This document shows positions 46,061 to 60,060 of a stretch of DNA of 64,000 nt, piece by piece; within the stretch, counting starts at the first letter, position 1, and each line of letters starts with the position of its first letter. The position numbers and the translations under genes are program-made. The notes beneath the pieces were generated by a model. It was not told the origin of the DNA. It made no database searches and saw only the letters and a list, made by a program, of their open reading frames with translations. The stretch comes from Apostichopus japonicus (Eukaryota > Echinodermata > Holothuroidea > Aspidochirotida > Stichopodidae), in the NCBI RefSeq assembly GCF_037975245.1, contig NC_092582.1, positions 7,295,001-7,359,000 of the forward strand. Reading direction: 5' to 3'.

Positions 46061-46432
46061 ATGACAGTTCGTTGTGAATAATAACTCTCCCAAACAAACT
46101 CTTGTACCGTTCGAAAGATATCATGATTTCAATGTCATGTCTGCGAGCTGTCATTTTTGTAAATCTATGATGTCATTGTGACGCAATAGGAACTGAAACT
46201 TGGTACTTTCTCACTAGTTTTGTTTCATATTTTGAAGTTATAGAATGTTGATCGAATTCACACTGAAACCTACCATGTTTTGATAAGGTTAAGAGGTTGA
46301 TTATTTTTAGCAAATGCATAACCTATGCCCATTAAACAAAGTTGTACTAAAGGGGAAGAAAAAATATGACGCCTTTTGTGGGAAGGCTGCAATATCTACC
46401 AAATGGAATCAGATTCTTCTAGGCTGTTTGGG

Positions 46433-46770
46433 TCAGTTGTTTATGACAGTTATCTCTATCACAAAGACCAATATCGATGGTTGGGATTGTGTCTCCAGTC
46501 TGTGGAGGTGTGGAGGGAGGGGGTGAGGTATGGATGGAGGGGGAAGGGAAGGGGGAGTTGTTCATGACAGTTATCTCTATCACATAGACCAATATTGATG
46601 GTTGGGATTTGTGTCTCCAGTCTGTGGAGGTGTGGAGGGAGGGGGTGAGGTGTGGAGGGCGAATGTGGGAAGGGGGTAAGTTGTTCATGACAGTTGTGGA
46701 GGTGTGGAGGGAGGGGCGGATGGAGGAGGGAAGGGATGGGGGGAGGGAGTTGTTCATGACAGTTATCTCT
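46433..46770. repeat. ~120-bp minisatellite, G-rich, ~3 copies
   Basis: The anchor 'gttgttcatgacagttatctc' (or close) recurs at about 46437, 46557 and 46749, with a shorter unit at 46680. Units include 'gtgtctccagtctgtggagg' and (gagggagggg) runs. Proline/histidine-rich frames on the minus strand are products of the repeat. Confidence 0.8.
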
Positions 46771-48702
46771 TTCACTTAGAGTATACGATTGATGGGTTTG
46801 TGTTTCCTTAAAACCGTGCATAACGTATTACAAGGACACACATTATACAAGTCAAGCCTCATAAATGTTATTTTCTATATAATATGCTGCTGGCTATTTA
46901 AATTAATGTCCGTACTTTCACGAAATAACAACATTTTACATTCCACACCTCCTCCACCTCTTCCACAAAGACTTCCTTTATTCCAATAAATATCAAATCT
47001 ACACAGTTATAACTGTTCAAAGAGATGTACATACAGCGCAATAATGTACACATATATTGTTATTGTCGGATGCTAAGTAGGCGGATTTTATCTGTTAGTT
47101 ATGTCAACTCACTAGGGCAATAACAAATTGATGGTGTTTGTAAAGAACATAAAGCTCTCATTAAGTAATCAAAACAAAAGATAAAGAACCAATTAAGATA
47201 GATGGAATGGTTTAGTTCGTTCATGTTTTACAACATGCTTCAGTTTAATTTACTTTGTATAACAACACGTTTTCATTCTTTAAGCAAACCTTTTTCGGTA
47301 GAGAATGAGTAAACAGTTCGAATCTGAGATGACAATATAGACGAACCCATCCTATAATTGTTTCTTACACAAATGCCTGATCGAGCTGTGTGATGCACAG
47401 CTCCTGCGGGTTTGTAAAAAAAATAAATGTAAAGCAGACTAATTTTTCCACAGTTATACAACTTATATGAAAGAGTAAGTCTTCTATTAAAGTCTTTATT
47501 GTAGGTTAAGTATCTAGGTCAGATTCTTTTTTTGTCACAGAACCATTGTCATTAATCCGATTAAACCCTAAGTGACGTTATAATTAGCTGTATAAAGTCA
47601 CTGTTAATCCCAATCTCAGCAATACTCCCACCCCCCCCCCAAAAAAAAAAACTGGACAGATTAGCCTAGAAACAGTAGTCTATAAATTTCATTACAATTG
47701 TCAATCTTTTTAACTAATTAAAAAGAAGGAGAAAGAGTTAAGATAAACTACAGGGATCTTTTAAATTGCGGCTGATTTATTTGGGTTAAAGGAACAGTTA
47801 TCCTGACAAAGAAAATGGAAGTCCAATTGCGGCGTCCTGCCCTATTAACTAAGAACAGACAAAGGGGAACAATGGGAATTGACAATGGGAATAGACATTG
47901 GGAAATTGTACACATCAAAGGCCATTCGTGCTAATGAAGCTGTTCAATTTGTAGTACATTTTAATAATAAAGGTCAATATTTAAAATGGAAATGAGGAAA
48001 GAAAAGCTTAGGGATTAAAAGGAATATTGTAGGCAAATTGTTAAGGATTTTCTCTGGTTGTCCCTTCAACCAGGCCTTACATGTCGGTTGTCCGAACAGC
48101 AACTTGTAGACGTAAGATAAGTAAGTTAAGAACATGTAGAAGGCTCATCGCGTTGCTTTCAGTGGAGCTGCACCCCATTGTATCAGAGGGATTTGTCATA
48201 AAATTCCTTACGTGCCTGATTTGTTCATTTTACAGACCTCTGGATCAATGTAACACGATCGCGAAAAATCGCTTATTAGCCTGCACAATTTCGCGGACTA
48301 GCCTATAGGATAGATACGGCAGTGCACTCTGTTTATTTGTTCGCGGTTTGGGGAAACCTTAGTATTGCAAGTGAATGTAAACATCATCTATACATGACTT
48401 GGATGCGTCGTGTACTACCTTTTTAACTTTTTACAGTTGCACGAAGTTATAAAGCATTGTACCTATACCTATGCTATCAGGATGTGGAATATTAAACCTA
48501 GCAACGAAGAATATTTATACTAACTTTCTTTAAATAATCAAGTTTTTCCCACCGGAATATGCAAGAAAACATCTCTTATATGACACGTAGCCAAGAAACT
48601 GACGAGTGACTTGCCTTCACTCATGCTATAGGCCCTACGTGGATGATCTAAAAACGTCGTGTCACACTCCATGCAAGCATCTACTTTATGAGTGAACAGT
48701 AT
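46771..48702. other. Intergenic, no gene seen
   Basis: No supported gene or RNA. A C-run followed by an A-run lies at about 47631-47651. Confidence 0.45.
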
Positions 48703-48867
48703 ACAAATAATGAATGGTTATGAGTGCAATAGTGCAAATATTTCATGAGTTGAAAGATGGAATGTTCCATGCAACGAGGCGCAGCCGAGTTGAATGGAAC
48801 AAATTACATCTTTCAACTCATGAAATATTTGCACTATTTGCACGAATGGAAACCATTCATTATTTGT
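48703..48867. mobile_element. 165-bp palindromic (foldback) MITE
   Basis: Outer arms AAATAATGAATGGTT and AACCATTCATTATTT pair. Inner arms pair perfectly over 29 bp, from AGTGCAAATATTTCATGAGT through CATCTTTCAACTCATGAAAT on the other side. A short centre (ttccatgcaacgaggcgcag) remains. Nearly the whole element can form one hairpin. Similar palindromes are known as non-autonomous DNA elements in aquatic animals (from memory). No clear duplication. Confidence 0.7.
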
Positions 48868-49180
48868 TTTATACAACATATTATATTAAGATGGGTAAAA
48901 TGCACTCATGCAACAGATTGTTTTGAACTGACAGGTTTCTCTGCTCTCTTACCATTGAAAAAAAAAAGCTACCAAAAAAGTATAACCCATGGTTCTATTT
49001 CATAGAGTGGAATAGAGCGGATTTTGCATGCAATCAACGAGCAATTGACCAATCAAATGACCAGAATACAATTAGGTGATGTATAATACTGCCCAACCAA
49101 CCATGACTCACATACACACAAACGTCCACACACTCATGTATCAAACATGTAAATATATTGTTACTCCCACTACCATTGCG
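48868..49180. other. Intergenic, no gene seen
   Basis: No supported features. Confidence 0.5.
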
Positions 49181-49193
49181 TTTCCCGCCAAAA
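49181..49193. promoter_or_regulatory. E2F-like site
   Basis: TTTCCCGCCAAAA matches the E2F consensus TTTSSCGC with flanking As. No adjacent gene was found, so its relevance is unknown. Confidence 0.2.
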
Positions 49194-51120
49194 CGGAGAC
49201 ATTACACACCCTTCAGGCAAAGAAGGCGCTATACATTTTAGAATGAACCATTCACCATATTGTGGAGTCACATGCTAATCATATTCAACTGCTACGAAAT
49301 GATAACATGTAATCAATGTAATAATGATAACAAAATTCTACCCCCACCCCCTCCCACTCACACTCCCCCACCAAATTCCCATTTGGAAACAAACGACTCT
49401 ATATACGGTATACGATATTAAAATGACCAAAAAGAAAAGGAATTGAAAAAGATTAATATGAGACATATTAACACTTACCAATAAGTATCAACTCGAATTA
49501 TATACAACAGCGTCTCGTATGGGTAAACGTTGAAGTATTTGTACTATTTTCACGACGATCAACTCAACACATCTGTAGAAGAGCCTTGATCTCTGTATCT
49601 GTTGATCGAATGATGAGCTCGATAGGCCAATCTTGAAAGTTGATCAACAGTTCCGCGATCAGACACAGTGTTCTGGGAGCTCTTTATGTTGTCTTTGTGT
49701 ATTCACAGCAGTCATAAACTCCTTTAATGGAATAGCAAAAGACAAAAACCAAAACATTTGGCGATTTAATGGTGCCTTGGTAACGGTTATCTGTACAGTA
49801 CTGCCCTGATATAAGTCATTTTATCACTATATATAGATTTGCTTCTCAGTTTCCGCCTGGACTATATACTCTATCGGTCTATAGACTACCAAAGTATACG
49901 TTTTGATTTCTGTATTAATGTTTGAACTTGGCACGATATAAAGTTCGGGTTTGTATAATCAGTTTAATCAAGAATCAACATTGCGTTGGCGTAGTTTGTG
50001 TTTGATCTACGAAATTGACTGCACGTCTGTAATAAGTGGGGGAATTACCGCAACCTAGTATCTGTGATTTCATCAAGTGGCAAGTAAGATCTCTTAAAGC
50101 AAATTCTTGCGTCAATTCTGACAATTTTCAACACATACGGCTACAGTATTTCGATTACTGAAATCTCCAAATCGTATCAAAATCAGTTAACTCTGATGCA
50201 ACAAAAAACTGAATAGGAAACCGTACAACTGTTATGGCATCAAATAGCTTTACAAGGCGTTACAGATTTTATAAATGGACAAAATGGTGTTGAAGTGTCA
50301 TCCAAGGGTGTGTTGCTAAAGTTTACATGATTTTAAAAGAACACGTTTTGGTTGAACAATAATTATAAAACAATGGATTAACGTTTACATTAAGGTCTTT
50401 ACTGAGAAGTCGAGGTTATGAACAATTTGGGCTTAAAGGAGCGTTCCATACATTTAACATAATTTAAAGTTGAACATCATGAAAACTGGAATAGGAAGAA
50501 ACATATTAACTTTATCACTCAAATTGTTGTTGTTCCCTTTTTCTTCTTCGTTCTTTCTTGGACTACGATATGGCAAGTCTGAAATTCTGCCCACCACCCA
50601 ATATCGTTGGTAAAGACACATTCTAGACGATTGTATCAGTGTGATCTTTTCCAATCATATTTTGCCTAATACTCGTGCTTTAAATTTGACAGTTACCGTA
50701 ACGAATTTGCACCATCAATAAATGCACACACACAACACTAGAATACGGTTTGGTGGAGATATGATCAGATTCAACAAAATGTCCCAATGTTGATTACTAT
50801 AGTACCGTATAAATGTGTGTGAAAAAGCATTATCACTGATTGTTATCATTGAGTACACCCTCGAGTGTGTAACAAGTACGGTTTACTCCAACAGTCAGTC
50901 TGGAAACAAAGTCCGCAAAGAGATGACCCGATTTCCTTGATATTAATAGAAGCATGACGATTTATACATCGATAAATCAAATTGCGCCCAATTATCTACA
51001 TCCTCTCTAAGAAATGTCCATACTTCGTTCCCTGTTTGTGAAGGATATTCGCGTATAGGAAGAGTTCATGGAGATATATGTTCTTCTGGATATATATCCG
51101 TACACTTAGAAAACCCTAAC
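49194..51120. other. Intergenic, no gene seen
   Basis: No supported features. Confidence 0.5.
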
Positions 51121-51124
51121 TGTA

Positions 51125-51475
51125 AATATAAACAGCCAATCCTCATGTGACAGTATTTTTCAAGAGAACCGTTTTGTTCACAGTTTAATATGTCGAACAA
51201 TGTCATAATGCATGATACAGCCCAATGAATGACGTATCTTGTGGACTCCGGGGAAACCCTATGGTTAGGGTTAACCCCTAGGCTTAACCCTAACCATATA
51301 ACCCGAGAAATACTGCATCACATGTAGCATCATACAATACCGTACTTCTTGAGGCAATGCAACTTGTCACATTATAACTTGTCTTGAGAGATGAAAAAAC
51401 GTGAGATCTTGGTGATATAAAGTGTAGATTGATGAATATTCAGGAATCAGGATTGTAATTTATTTATGAAACCTA
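51125..51475 (-). repeat. Dispersed repeat, copy 2 of an inverted pair
   Basis: Reverse-complement relative of 42745-43085. Its core is a near-palindrome of telomere-like words, GGTTAGGGTTAACCCC followed by TTAACCCTAACC (51262-51297). Confidence 0.7.
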
Positions 51476-54314
51476 AATATCCATGCATATGCATATATAA
51501 TGTCTAGGTTTACAGCACCATTGGTTCTGTGCGTACAAGCTGTCCTTTAAAACAGAGATGAACCCAACCTTTACCTTTAACCTACACATGTAACGTAATG
51601 AAGTAGTACATTATAATATACATACAGCTATACTGGTTAACTATAAGGTATTCCTTCCATAGGGCATGTACACTCAATCCGACTTCAACAGCACTCTCTA
51701 AGTTACATTAGTGAACCACAGTAAAGATATTTTTGGTTGATTTTCTCTGATATAGTGTGTCTTTGTATAGACCCCAAATTAATCGTGGAATCTGGTTGAT
51801 TTTTTTCTCTCTATACCATTCTTTGTATACTTTCCTTCGTACGGTATATCCAATAATATAAATTATAAAAGCAAATTAAAAAAGCTTATAAAAACAATAA
51901 TGTCCTTGAGATGATAAGGCACATCAGGTGGGTTGTTAATTCCATAATAACTTTACTCTAATTACACACCGATGAAAAACAACACAGAACTATAGGTGCG
52001 TGAAGTGTATGCTTTGTAAACAGTAATTAAAACAACAAGAACAGTACAGACGAGATTATAACAAGTATGGTCGAAGCACTTAAAATCACACAAAGAACCA
52101 CGCGCTGCGGGACAGTTTTGTGAATTTTAGTTTAACAACTCAAGAGGTTAACAATTACCACTAACTATAGGAAAGCATTCTTGGTTTCCCGAAAGGGTTA
52201 AACTATGGAGTTACTCTTAAATACCGACCTTGCAAAATTGTTAAGGGGACAGAGGATTGCAAAGTCGACAATGACTTTATAACGCGGATCGCAGCAATCG
52301 CGGGTTATTACTATTACGGTTATATTCGTCCAACACGACAACTTATACAGATACGTTGCACTCCAAGCCGAAGCCAAAGCGAATTAAACAGGTCACACAT
52401 CCGAAGTCTATGCATGTAAAGTTCTTCAATACTGCCCTCAGTTTTTCGGGGATACATTTCATACTGTAGTTATGATTCCTCACGCAACGGACCTAGTCAT
52501 CGACCTAACTGCGCCGACTATATGAGACTTTCTATTGTCTTTTGTGCGACGCTTCTACGCATGTCTCGAGAACTTGCTACTGTACACGAGGGTACGTATG
52601 GCTCGCTCCTGATGTAATTATACATACGTTTGTCTGTAACAGTTCACCGAGTATAGGTAACTGGAATTGACTGCAACCGTGGAAAGTGACATTCCATAAG
52701 GAGACATGAACGCAGAATACTATTGTATGTTCTGACAATGCTACATAAGGACCGGTCTATAGACCGCCGATAGAGAAATCTTCAACTTTAAAAACATGAA
52801 TAGTACCACTAAAAACAATTGCCACTGCAAACGTGTGTTGCCATAAGAACTTCATAGCCGAACAGCTTTTAGTCTACCATACCTATAGATCCCCATATAG
52901 GCGAGGGGATCATAACTTGAGGATGGCAGGGGCGGTGGGTCTTATGGGGAAAATCGGATTGAAATGAGCAAGACTAAATACTCCAAATTTACACAAACGG
53001 CATACCGTTCGCCGGTTTTATCACCTTTTGTTTAATTTAGGTGATTAATCGCTACACCAACACTCTCCATTGCCTTTGGCCCTACTTCAATATCGCTCCT
53101 ATTTTCCCACTGCTTATTTGTATGGAATGAAAAAGTGTGAGAGCTAATTTCTATAGGACTAACCTCGGCAATCTTACAACCAAACCATTTACAACATTCC
53201 CATACAAAACTTGGTAAATTACTTTAACTAACATGGAACCAAGCAAAAGAAAAAAAGAATAAACACATGCGTGGAAAGGATGGGAAAAGGAAGTAATTTA
53301 TTAAAAGTGATCGCCAAGGTCCAATTCTAATCAATTTTCAATTAAAATCAATGCTAAATCTTTCGAATTTCATTTAAACTTTCATCTAAACGGAAATAAG
53401 AAACCACCAATTGGCCTTGAACGTTTTTCCACCGGTCTTGATTCAGAGAGAACAAACCCTTCATTGCTTCTGTTTCCTCTCGTGTTTCTCCTTTGTTTAG
53501 TATAAGGATATAAGACTGTTTAACTATACGATATGTTTCTGCGTTACAACGATTCTTTGATCAGCTTATAAGATGTGTTGAAGCCGGGTGAATGTCTTTA
53601 TTAAAACTTAAGTCACTGAGTCATGAATTATGATAATATTGAATGGACGCAGGAAGCCATTTCAGCTGTAACGGAAGATTACATGTGCATGATTATATCC
53701 GTAGGAATATATACGCATCGAATCAATGATTACTTCGGGCGGAATCGATATTCCGAAACGCGGAATACACTAAAATAGTATTTATCCATCTCCTATGCAT
53801 TCTGTGTTTTTTCTCTTGTCGGAAGCATTGTTTACGATAACCGGTATATAAGGGAAGGAACCATTGACGTATCAATAAGTATACACGCCACACAATAGAT
53901 TAGGTTCTATATACAAAGAATTACTGACATAAACATAATTGTATGCTATTTCCCTGATTCGGGGTTCGGTACGTGATTGCATATTTCCTGTGAATCGTTC
54001 AAGTCGCTACTATAATTCTCAACAAATAATTAGAGATTTTAAAAGACCGTTTACAACATTGATGATGTTGTAAAAGGTTTGAGGGATACTATATTAAGGG
54101 TCCCCTGCTTCACGCCAACCCATGACATCATTCAAACCCCGTCCGTCCCCATATAAGAGGTTGAACTAGGTCACAACTTGCATAACGTGGGCCCTCGCCG
54201 GAAGAATATGGTCATAGATTTTGTATCAAATTTCAATTTGTCACGAATAATCGTGTTTTGGTATTGTGTATAAAATGAAACTATCATTACTATATTTAGG
54301 CATGGCATTTAAAA
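51476..54314. other. Intergenic, no gene seen
   Basis: No exon pair, repeat boundary or RNA gene that I can support. Confidence 0.5.
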
Positions 54315-54539
54315 TTGTATCCCCAAATATCGCCTCTTTTAGTTTTACAAGCATCTGCTATCGGGGCCTTCAAAAACAAGCGGTGCGACAAATTGTCGGT
54401 TAATGTAATCAAACAATACGTGAATTTAGTCGATATGGAAGCGAGGGGATACTTCATCGTCAGCCGATGGGGCTGCATTAATATGTCGGTATCGATCGGC
54501 GAAGGACAGTCGAACGAACGCCAACGTGTAAATCGTTGA
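54315..54539 (+). CDS. Open frame of 74 codons, doubtful
   Basis: Reads MYPQISPLLVLQASAIGAFK and later VDMEARGYFIVSRWGCINMS to a TGA. The DNA is locally GC-richer than its surroundings, and CpGs are frequent at 54380-54540. A TATAAA lies just downstream (54584), which could instead mark a promoter. No homology or splice support. Confidence 0.15.
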   Translation: MYPQISPLLVLQASAIGAFKNKRCDKLSVNVIKQYVNLVDMEARGYFIVSRWGCINMSVSIGEGQSNERQRVNR

Positions 54540-55940
54540 TTTGTGAAAGCCTGATTAACGAAGGTTGTAGCAAATCGAGAGAGAGTATAAAAAACGCTGT
54601 AGGCTTTATCTGTTACGCTTGAGTGGGATATCCTAAGCCGCGTGTTAAACGCAGAGGTTTTACCGTGTATAGTCTAGTGCCCGTGTTGCTATGTTAATTA
54701 ATGTTTCTTTCCATGTGAAATAGCACACTTAAGCAAGCAATTCCAACATGGTCACTTTCCATGATACACATACAGCTTATAATAAGTGGTTAACTTATAG
54801 TATTAATTAACCCTCTAATTAACTTTCTTCCAATCTTCCGGTCACCGTTCACTCTTGCCTCATGATCCCCACCGTCCACCATGCTTAAGTAGCACTACTA
54901 TTTTGAGGACTGCCGTAGACCTAGTCTGCTATAGGATTTAATATACATTATGCCAAACAGTTAAGTTAGCTTACTTTCCATTATTTTGTCGCCCAGACAG
55001 TGATCTATAAGAGTATTAGAAACAAGGAATACATCAAACGTATTTTTTAAATTGTTAACATTTTTTTACTTTGGTTTGCTATTTATTCCTTCTTTTATTT
55101 GGAATGAAACTTGACGTATGCTAATGAGCTACATGTTTATATTTTATTTTAATAAAGACGGAATATGATTGAATAATCCAGAATGAAATCCACCGAAAAA
55201 AAATACTCTAAATAGAAGGGGGGAAAACCCCGGATGCTTGCAATATTCTCTTTTCGACCATTTCATTTATTTTTGTGCGACGTATACACGGATTGAATTT
55301 ACGTATGCTAATCTATCGGCTGTGTACAATTCATCGTGAAAAGATTGAACAGACAAAAATCAGAAGCGGTTTATTTGATGTGTGTAAACTCAAGACACGA
55401 TAAAGCGAGAGTGCAGTAAGTATGATGAGGCTGGTAAGTGAGGAAGCTAAGTACATTATAAATCGTTCACAGACAGAGAACCATTAGGAATATACCAATG
55501 AGTTTTTCAAAGACGGGTTTATACGATAGAAAAGAAAGTTAATAATATATGCGGCGACAATTTTTGCTCAGAAATATTTATATATAAATTAAGATTGAAC
55601 GTTTCATGTTGCTTAACTATTTTAATGTAAAATGCTGAACTGAAAGAACTCTAACACTCATTGGCTGCGAAAACATTTCCATTTTTTTCACCGAAAAAAA
55701 TATAACAATCAGGCTTGGAAAATATTATAACTACCTCTTTATCTCTTCATTTTGCCGCCTGCCATTATTATAGCGAAATAAATATACGGCAAAAACACGA
55801 CCTCTAGACCAAACAACACACCACATCGATTTTAAGCTGTGATTTGGATTATTATAGAACGATACAGGCTGCCAACCAAAACAGAATTACCAGCTGAACG
55901 AAATATCAATGTATAGGCTTATAGAATATATAGACAGTTG
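54540..55940. other. Intergenic, no gene seen
   Basis: No supported features. Confidence 0.5.
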
Positions 55941-55971
55941 TGACGTCATGGTTTAGGATCATATGACGTCA
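55941..55971. promoter_or_regulatory. Two perfect CRE palindromes 23 bp apart
   Basis: TGACGTCA at 55941-55948 and 55964-55971. Two perfect 8-bp palindromes this close in AT-rich DNA are unlikely by chance and suggest a regulatory element, though no gene start was found nearby. Confidence 0.35.
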
Positions 55972-57085
55972 GTTATTTGGACGATGACGGCTTTTCAATG
56001 TCACTGCGGAGTGTGCGTTGAGAGGGAGGCAGCTGTACACGGATGACTGCAGGCCAATGAATACTATATGGTGTCAGTATACATGTAACGATTCATGCAT
56101 GAATGAATGTAGCTGGAGATAATGCGTTACGTTTGACAGCATCGTTTAAATGAACCAAAGCATGTACACGTTATATCATAATGATACCCATGACATCAAA
56201 TTTAAAATCATAAATTATCTTTTTAATTTGGTATAACCGCTAAACGGATCAAGGAATTTCATCAAGGGTACAATTTATTTTAGCCTGTAAAAAAGGGAAA
56301 TTCATTGTAATCTATTTGGTAAAATACAAATTTAGAAAATATTCCTTCGTGTCATTTTTCCAGACGTTGCTTGTTGAAGGTGTTACCTTTTGAACCACAT
56401 GGGAATTTGGAGCAAACATGTAGGTGAGAAGTAGTACCGTAGAGATTGTGGGGGGGGGGGGGGGCAGCGAACAGCATGTTCTGGCTTTTAACATTATTTT
56501 GAAAACTGCATTGACGTCATATGGAAGTTGGAACTTACACAGCAGGGCTCCTAAAGCGTATCATATATAAAGTAATAACACGTGAGCGTGTTCATATTCC
56601 GATGCATCTATATAGTTAGAACAAAACACACACACACACACACGCAATTGAGTTGCAAAGGGTTACAGAAGGAAAATATATATTTTGTTGCTGTTCACTT
56701 TTGGTATTTTTACAGATTTCAATATACGGAGGAGAGGGGAGAGAATAAATGCTCTCGGATATCGAACGCTGCACCATATAGTCATATACAGGTTAATGAA
56801 TATTCATAATTACATAGCGTTCAGCTGCTTTACAAGTATGTATCGACTTTCAGAATGATGTTTTGTCTGGCAGCGGGTGATGTGTTTGGGCGGCACAGAC
56901 AGTGATATAGGGTACGTCTGTATTGTACAAACTCTATACAGTATGATAGGGCACGAGTTAGCATATGTTCGATATCTGTTTTCTTTTCAAGGGTATATAC
57001 TTGACATACCACCGTCATGACCACGTGATCACATGACAAATTGCTGGGACTGGGACCAGGGAGATGTTAACTCCCTGCTGGGAGT
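55972..57085. other. Intergenic, no gene seen
   Basis: Contains a 14-base G-run (about 56450-56463) and a (CA)n run near 56626-56642; no gene supported. Confidence 0.5.
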
Positions 57086-57313
<228 letters not shown>

Positions 57314-58732
57314 TTTGTAAGAGAGAAACAAAAGTCGAAACATTTTCTCTTTGAATTATGATTATTACAATTATATGTGAAAGTGTGTCCGGATGAGGAT
57401 ATGTTAATAGCCGCATTGGATCATGAAATTCTTATATACATTAACTAGTAATGTCTCTTAGTTTGATTTAATTGTAGCCTTAATTAGGGTAATACTCTGG
57501 TGTGTTGGTAAAATTAGTATTGGCCAGACGCGGCAATAAGACCCTTAAAGTTGTATTCATGATCTCACAGAATAGACCTTGCTATATAAACAGTTTCCTG
57601 TTTATGTAACGAAAAAGACATTTCAAAGAAGATAAACCTTCACAGAGAGGTATAATAAACCTTGAAAATTTTATAATTAATAAGGTTCTTATCTAAAGCA
57701 GGTTATTTTCTATCGATACGTGTGTTGGTTATAGATTGGCAGAATGAGGTAATAGCAACATAGCTTTGATTTGATTTTCAAAACTAATTGTATGAATATT
57801 GAACTGACTTGAAGAGCCCAGAAGTATACTTCGCTTTATTAATGTACACTGTGGTAATGCAACACTTCTACAGAGGACGAATCTGTCAGTGTATGACAAT
57901 ATTATGCGAACGTCAGTATCCCTAGCAACGCGGCCATATTGGAAGTATTCCCCCAACTTGTATTTGCGCATTAGGGTGATGTTGGAGCAACTCATCTCAT
58001 GTCATGGTAAATTTTTCGAAAAGGCATTCCCGGGATTTACTAAAATGTTACGTCATGTTCACATTGTTTCATTAGGAACTACAATATTGGGATATTTCTT
58101 CCCATCTGTTTATTTCAAGTAGCACTTGAATCATTTCTATAATAACCTCAACGATATTTAGGCCTATACTTGGAACAAACTGGTTTCTATGCCAACATGT
58201 AGATTAAAGATGGAAACAATTATCTCGTAAAAGTGAAATGTTTCGTTGTAGAGTACAGGTAATCATATATCGCTTTAAGGTTACGATTAATGTTTCGTTG
58301 CCGTATTACAGTTAGCTAATCAGGAAGCGTTAACGTGAATCGTAACAGTAGGGAAATTTTTATATTAAAAAGTGACAACTGTGGTAGATTTATGCAAAGC
58401 TGTCTGGTCGAATCCTTGAAGAAAGTATCAAATATCGCAGCATTTAATATGTGCAGAGTTGAAATGAAGTAAGCTGTTTAACGCAAATAATTCACAATGA
58501 GGTGTATTACACATCTCTGTTTGGATAAATGTTTTCACAGTGAGAGTAAATGTGTGGAATACTGTGTATAGTGTATTGAATAGAATATAAGGAGTCCTGT
58601 AGGATCAAACAGGATACAACTGGGTAACACAAGGAGTCCACATACTATAGTAAAGAAAGGGGCATTTCTTTACAGGCCTGTAAAACGAGTATAACCCTAC
58701 AATAGCACGAGTGTAAGGAGAGTTCCACTCTC
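57314..58732. other. Intergenic, no gene seen
   Basis: 57880-57960 is locally GC-richer and contains an X-box-like phrase (GTTGCTAGGGATAC on the minus strand), but no exon could be established. Confidence 0.4.
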
Positions 58733-60060
58733 TGGCACCCGTCTGAGTATGAGTAGAATATACCCTGGTACCCGTATTAGTATGAGTACAAGTAGAATTC
58801 ACCCTGGTTACCTTATGAGTATTAATAAAAGTAGAATACACCATGTTACCTGTATATGAGTATTAATACATGTAGAATACACCCTGGTACCCATATGAGT
58901 ATTAATACAAGTAGTATACATCCTGTTACCTGTATGAGTATGAATATCCAAGTAGAATTCCCCCTGGTACCCTTATAAGTATTAATACAAGTAGAATACA
59001 CCCTGGTACCCGTATGAGTATTAATACAAGTATAATACAACCTGGTACCTGTATGAGTATTAATACAAGTAGTATACACCCTGGTACCCATATGAGTATT
59101 AATACAAGTAGAATACACCCTGGTACCCGTATGAGTATTAATACAAGTATAATACACCCTGGTATCCGTATGAGTATTAATACAAGTAGAATACACCCTG
59201 GTACCCGTATGAGTATTAATACAAGTAGAATACACCATGTTACCCGTATGAGTATTAATACATGTGGAATACACCATGTTACCCGTATATGAGTATTAAT
59301 ACAAGTAGAATACACCCTGGTACCCGTATGAGTATTAATAAAAGTAGAATAAACCCTGGTACCCGTATGAGTATTAATACAAGTAGAATACACCATGTTA
59401 CCTGTATATGAGTATTAATACATGTAGAATACACCCTGGTACCCATATGAGTATTAATACAAATAGAATACACCCTGGTACCCGTATGAGTATTAATAAA
59501 AGTAGAATAAACCCTGGTACCCGTATGAGTATTAATACAAGTAGAATACACCATGTTACCTGTATATGAGTATTAATACAAGTAGAATACACCCTGGTAC
59601 CCGTATGAGTATTAATACAAATAGAATACACCCTGCATGGTACCTGTATGAGTATTAATACAAGTAGAATACACACTGGTACCCATATGAGTATTAATAC
59701 AAGTAGAATACACCCTGGTACCCGTATGAGTATTAATACAACTAGAATAAACCCTGGTACCCGTATGAGTATTAATACAAGTAGAATACACCATGTTACC
59801 TGTATATGAGTATTAATACATGTAGAATACACCCTGGTACCCGTATGAGTATTAATACAAATAGAATACACCCTGCATGGTACCTGTATGAGTATTAATA
59901 CAAGTAGAATACACCCTGGTACCCTTATAAGTATTAATACAACTAGAATACACCCTGGTACCCTTATAAGTATTAATTCAACTAGAAAACACCCTGGTAC
60001 CCCCCAGAGTCTAAATACAATTACTAAGTATTCAACATGGTACCCGTTTGAGTACGAGTA
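58733..60060. repeat. 39-bp minisatellite, ~33 copies
   Basis: The unit is 'gagtattaatacaagtag' plus 'aatacaccctggtacccgtat', mostly 39 bp with some 41-bp (tatatgag) and longer (cctgcatgg) variants. Higher-order blocks repeat: the segment around 59400-59560 resembles 59560-59880. Because 39 is a multiple of three, the minus strand is open over long stretches as VYSTCINTHTGTR repeated; the 41-bp variants shift the frame. The edges are more degenerate than the centre. No start, stop or splice evidence for a protein. Confidence 0.92.

Noticed and set aside
46419-46821. Proline/histidine-rich frames of 118 and 120 codons
   Set aside because: They arise from the G-rich minisatellite; two frames of the same repeat are equally open, which argues against coding.
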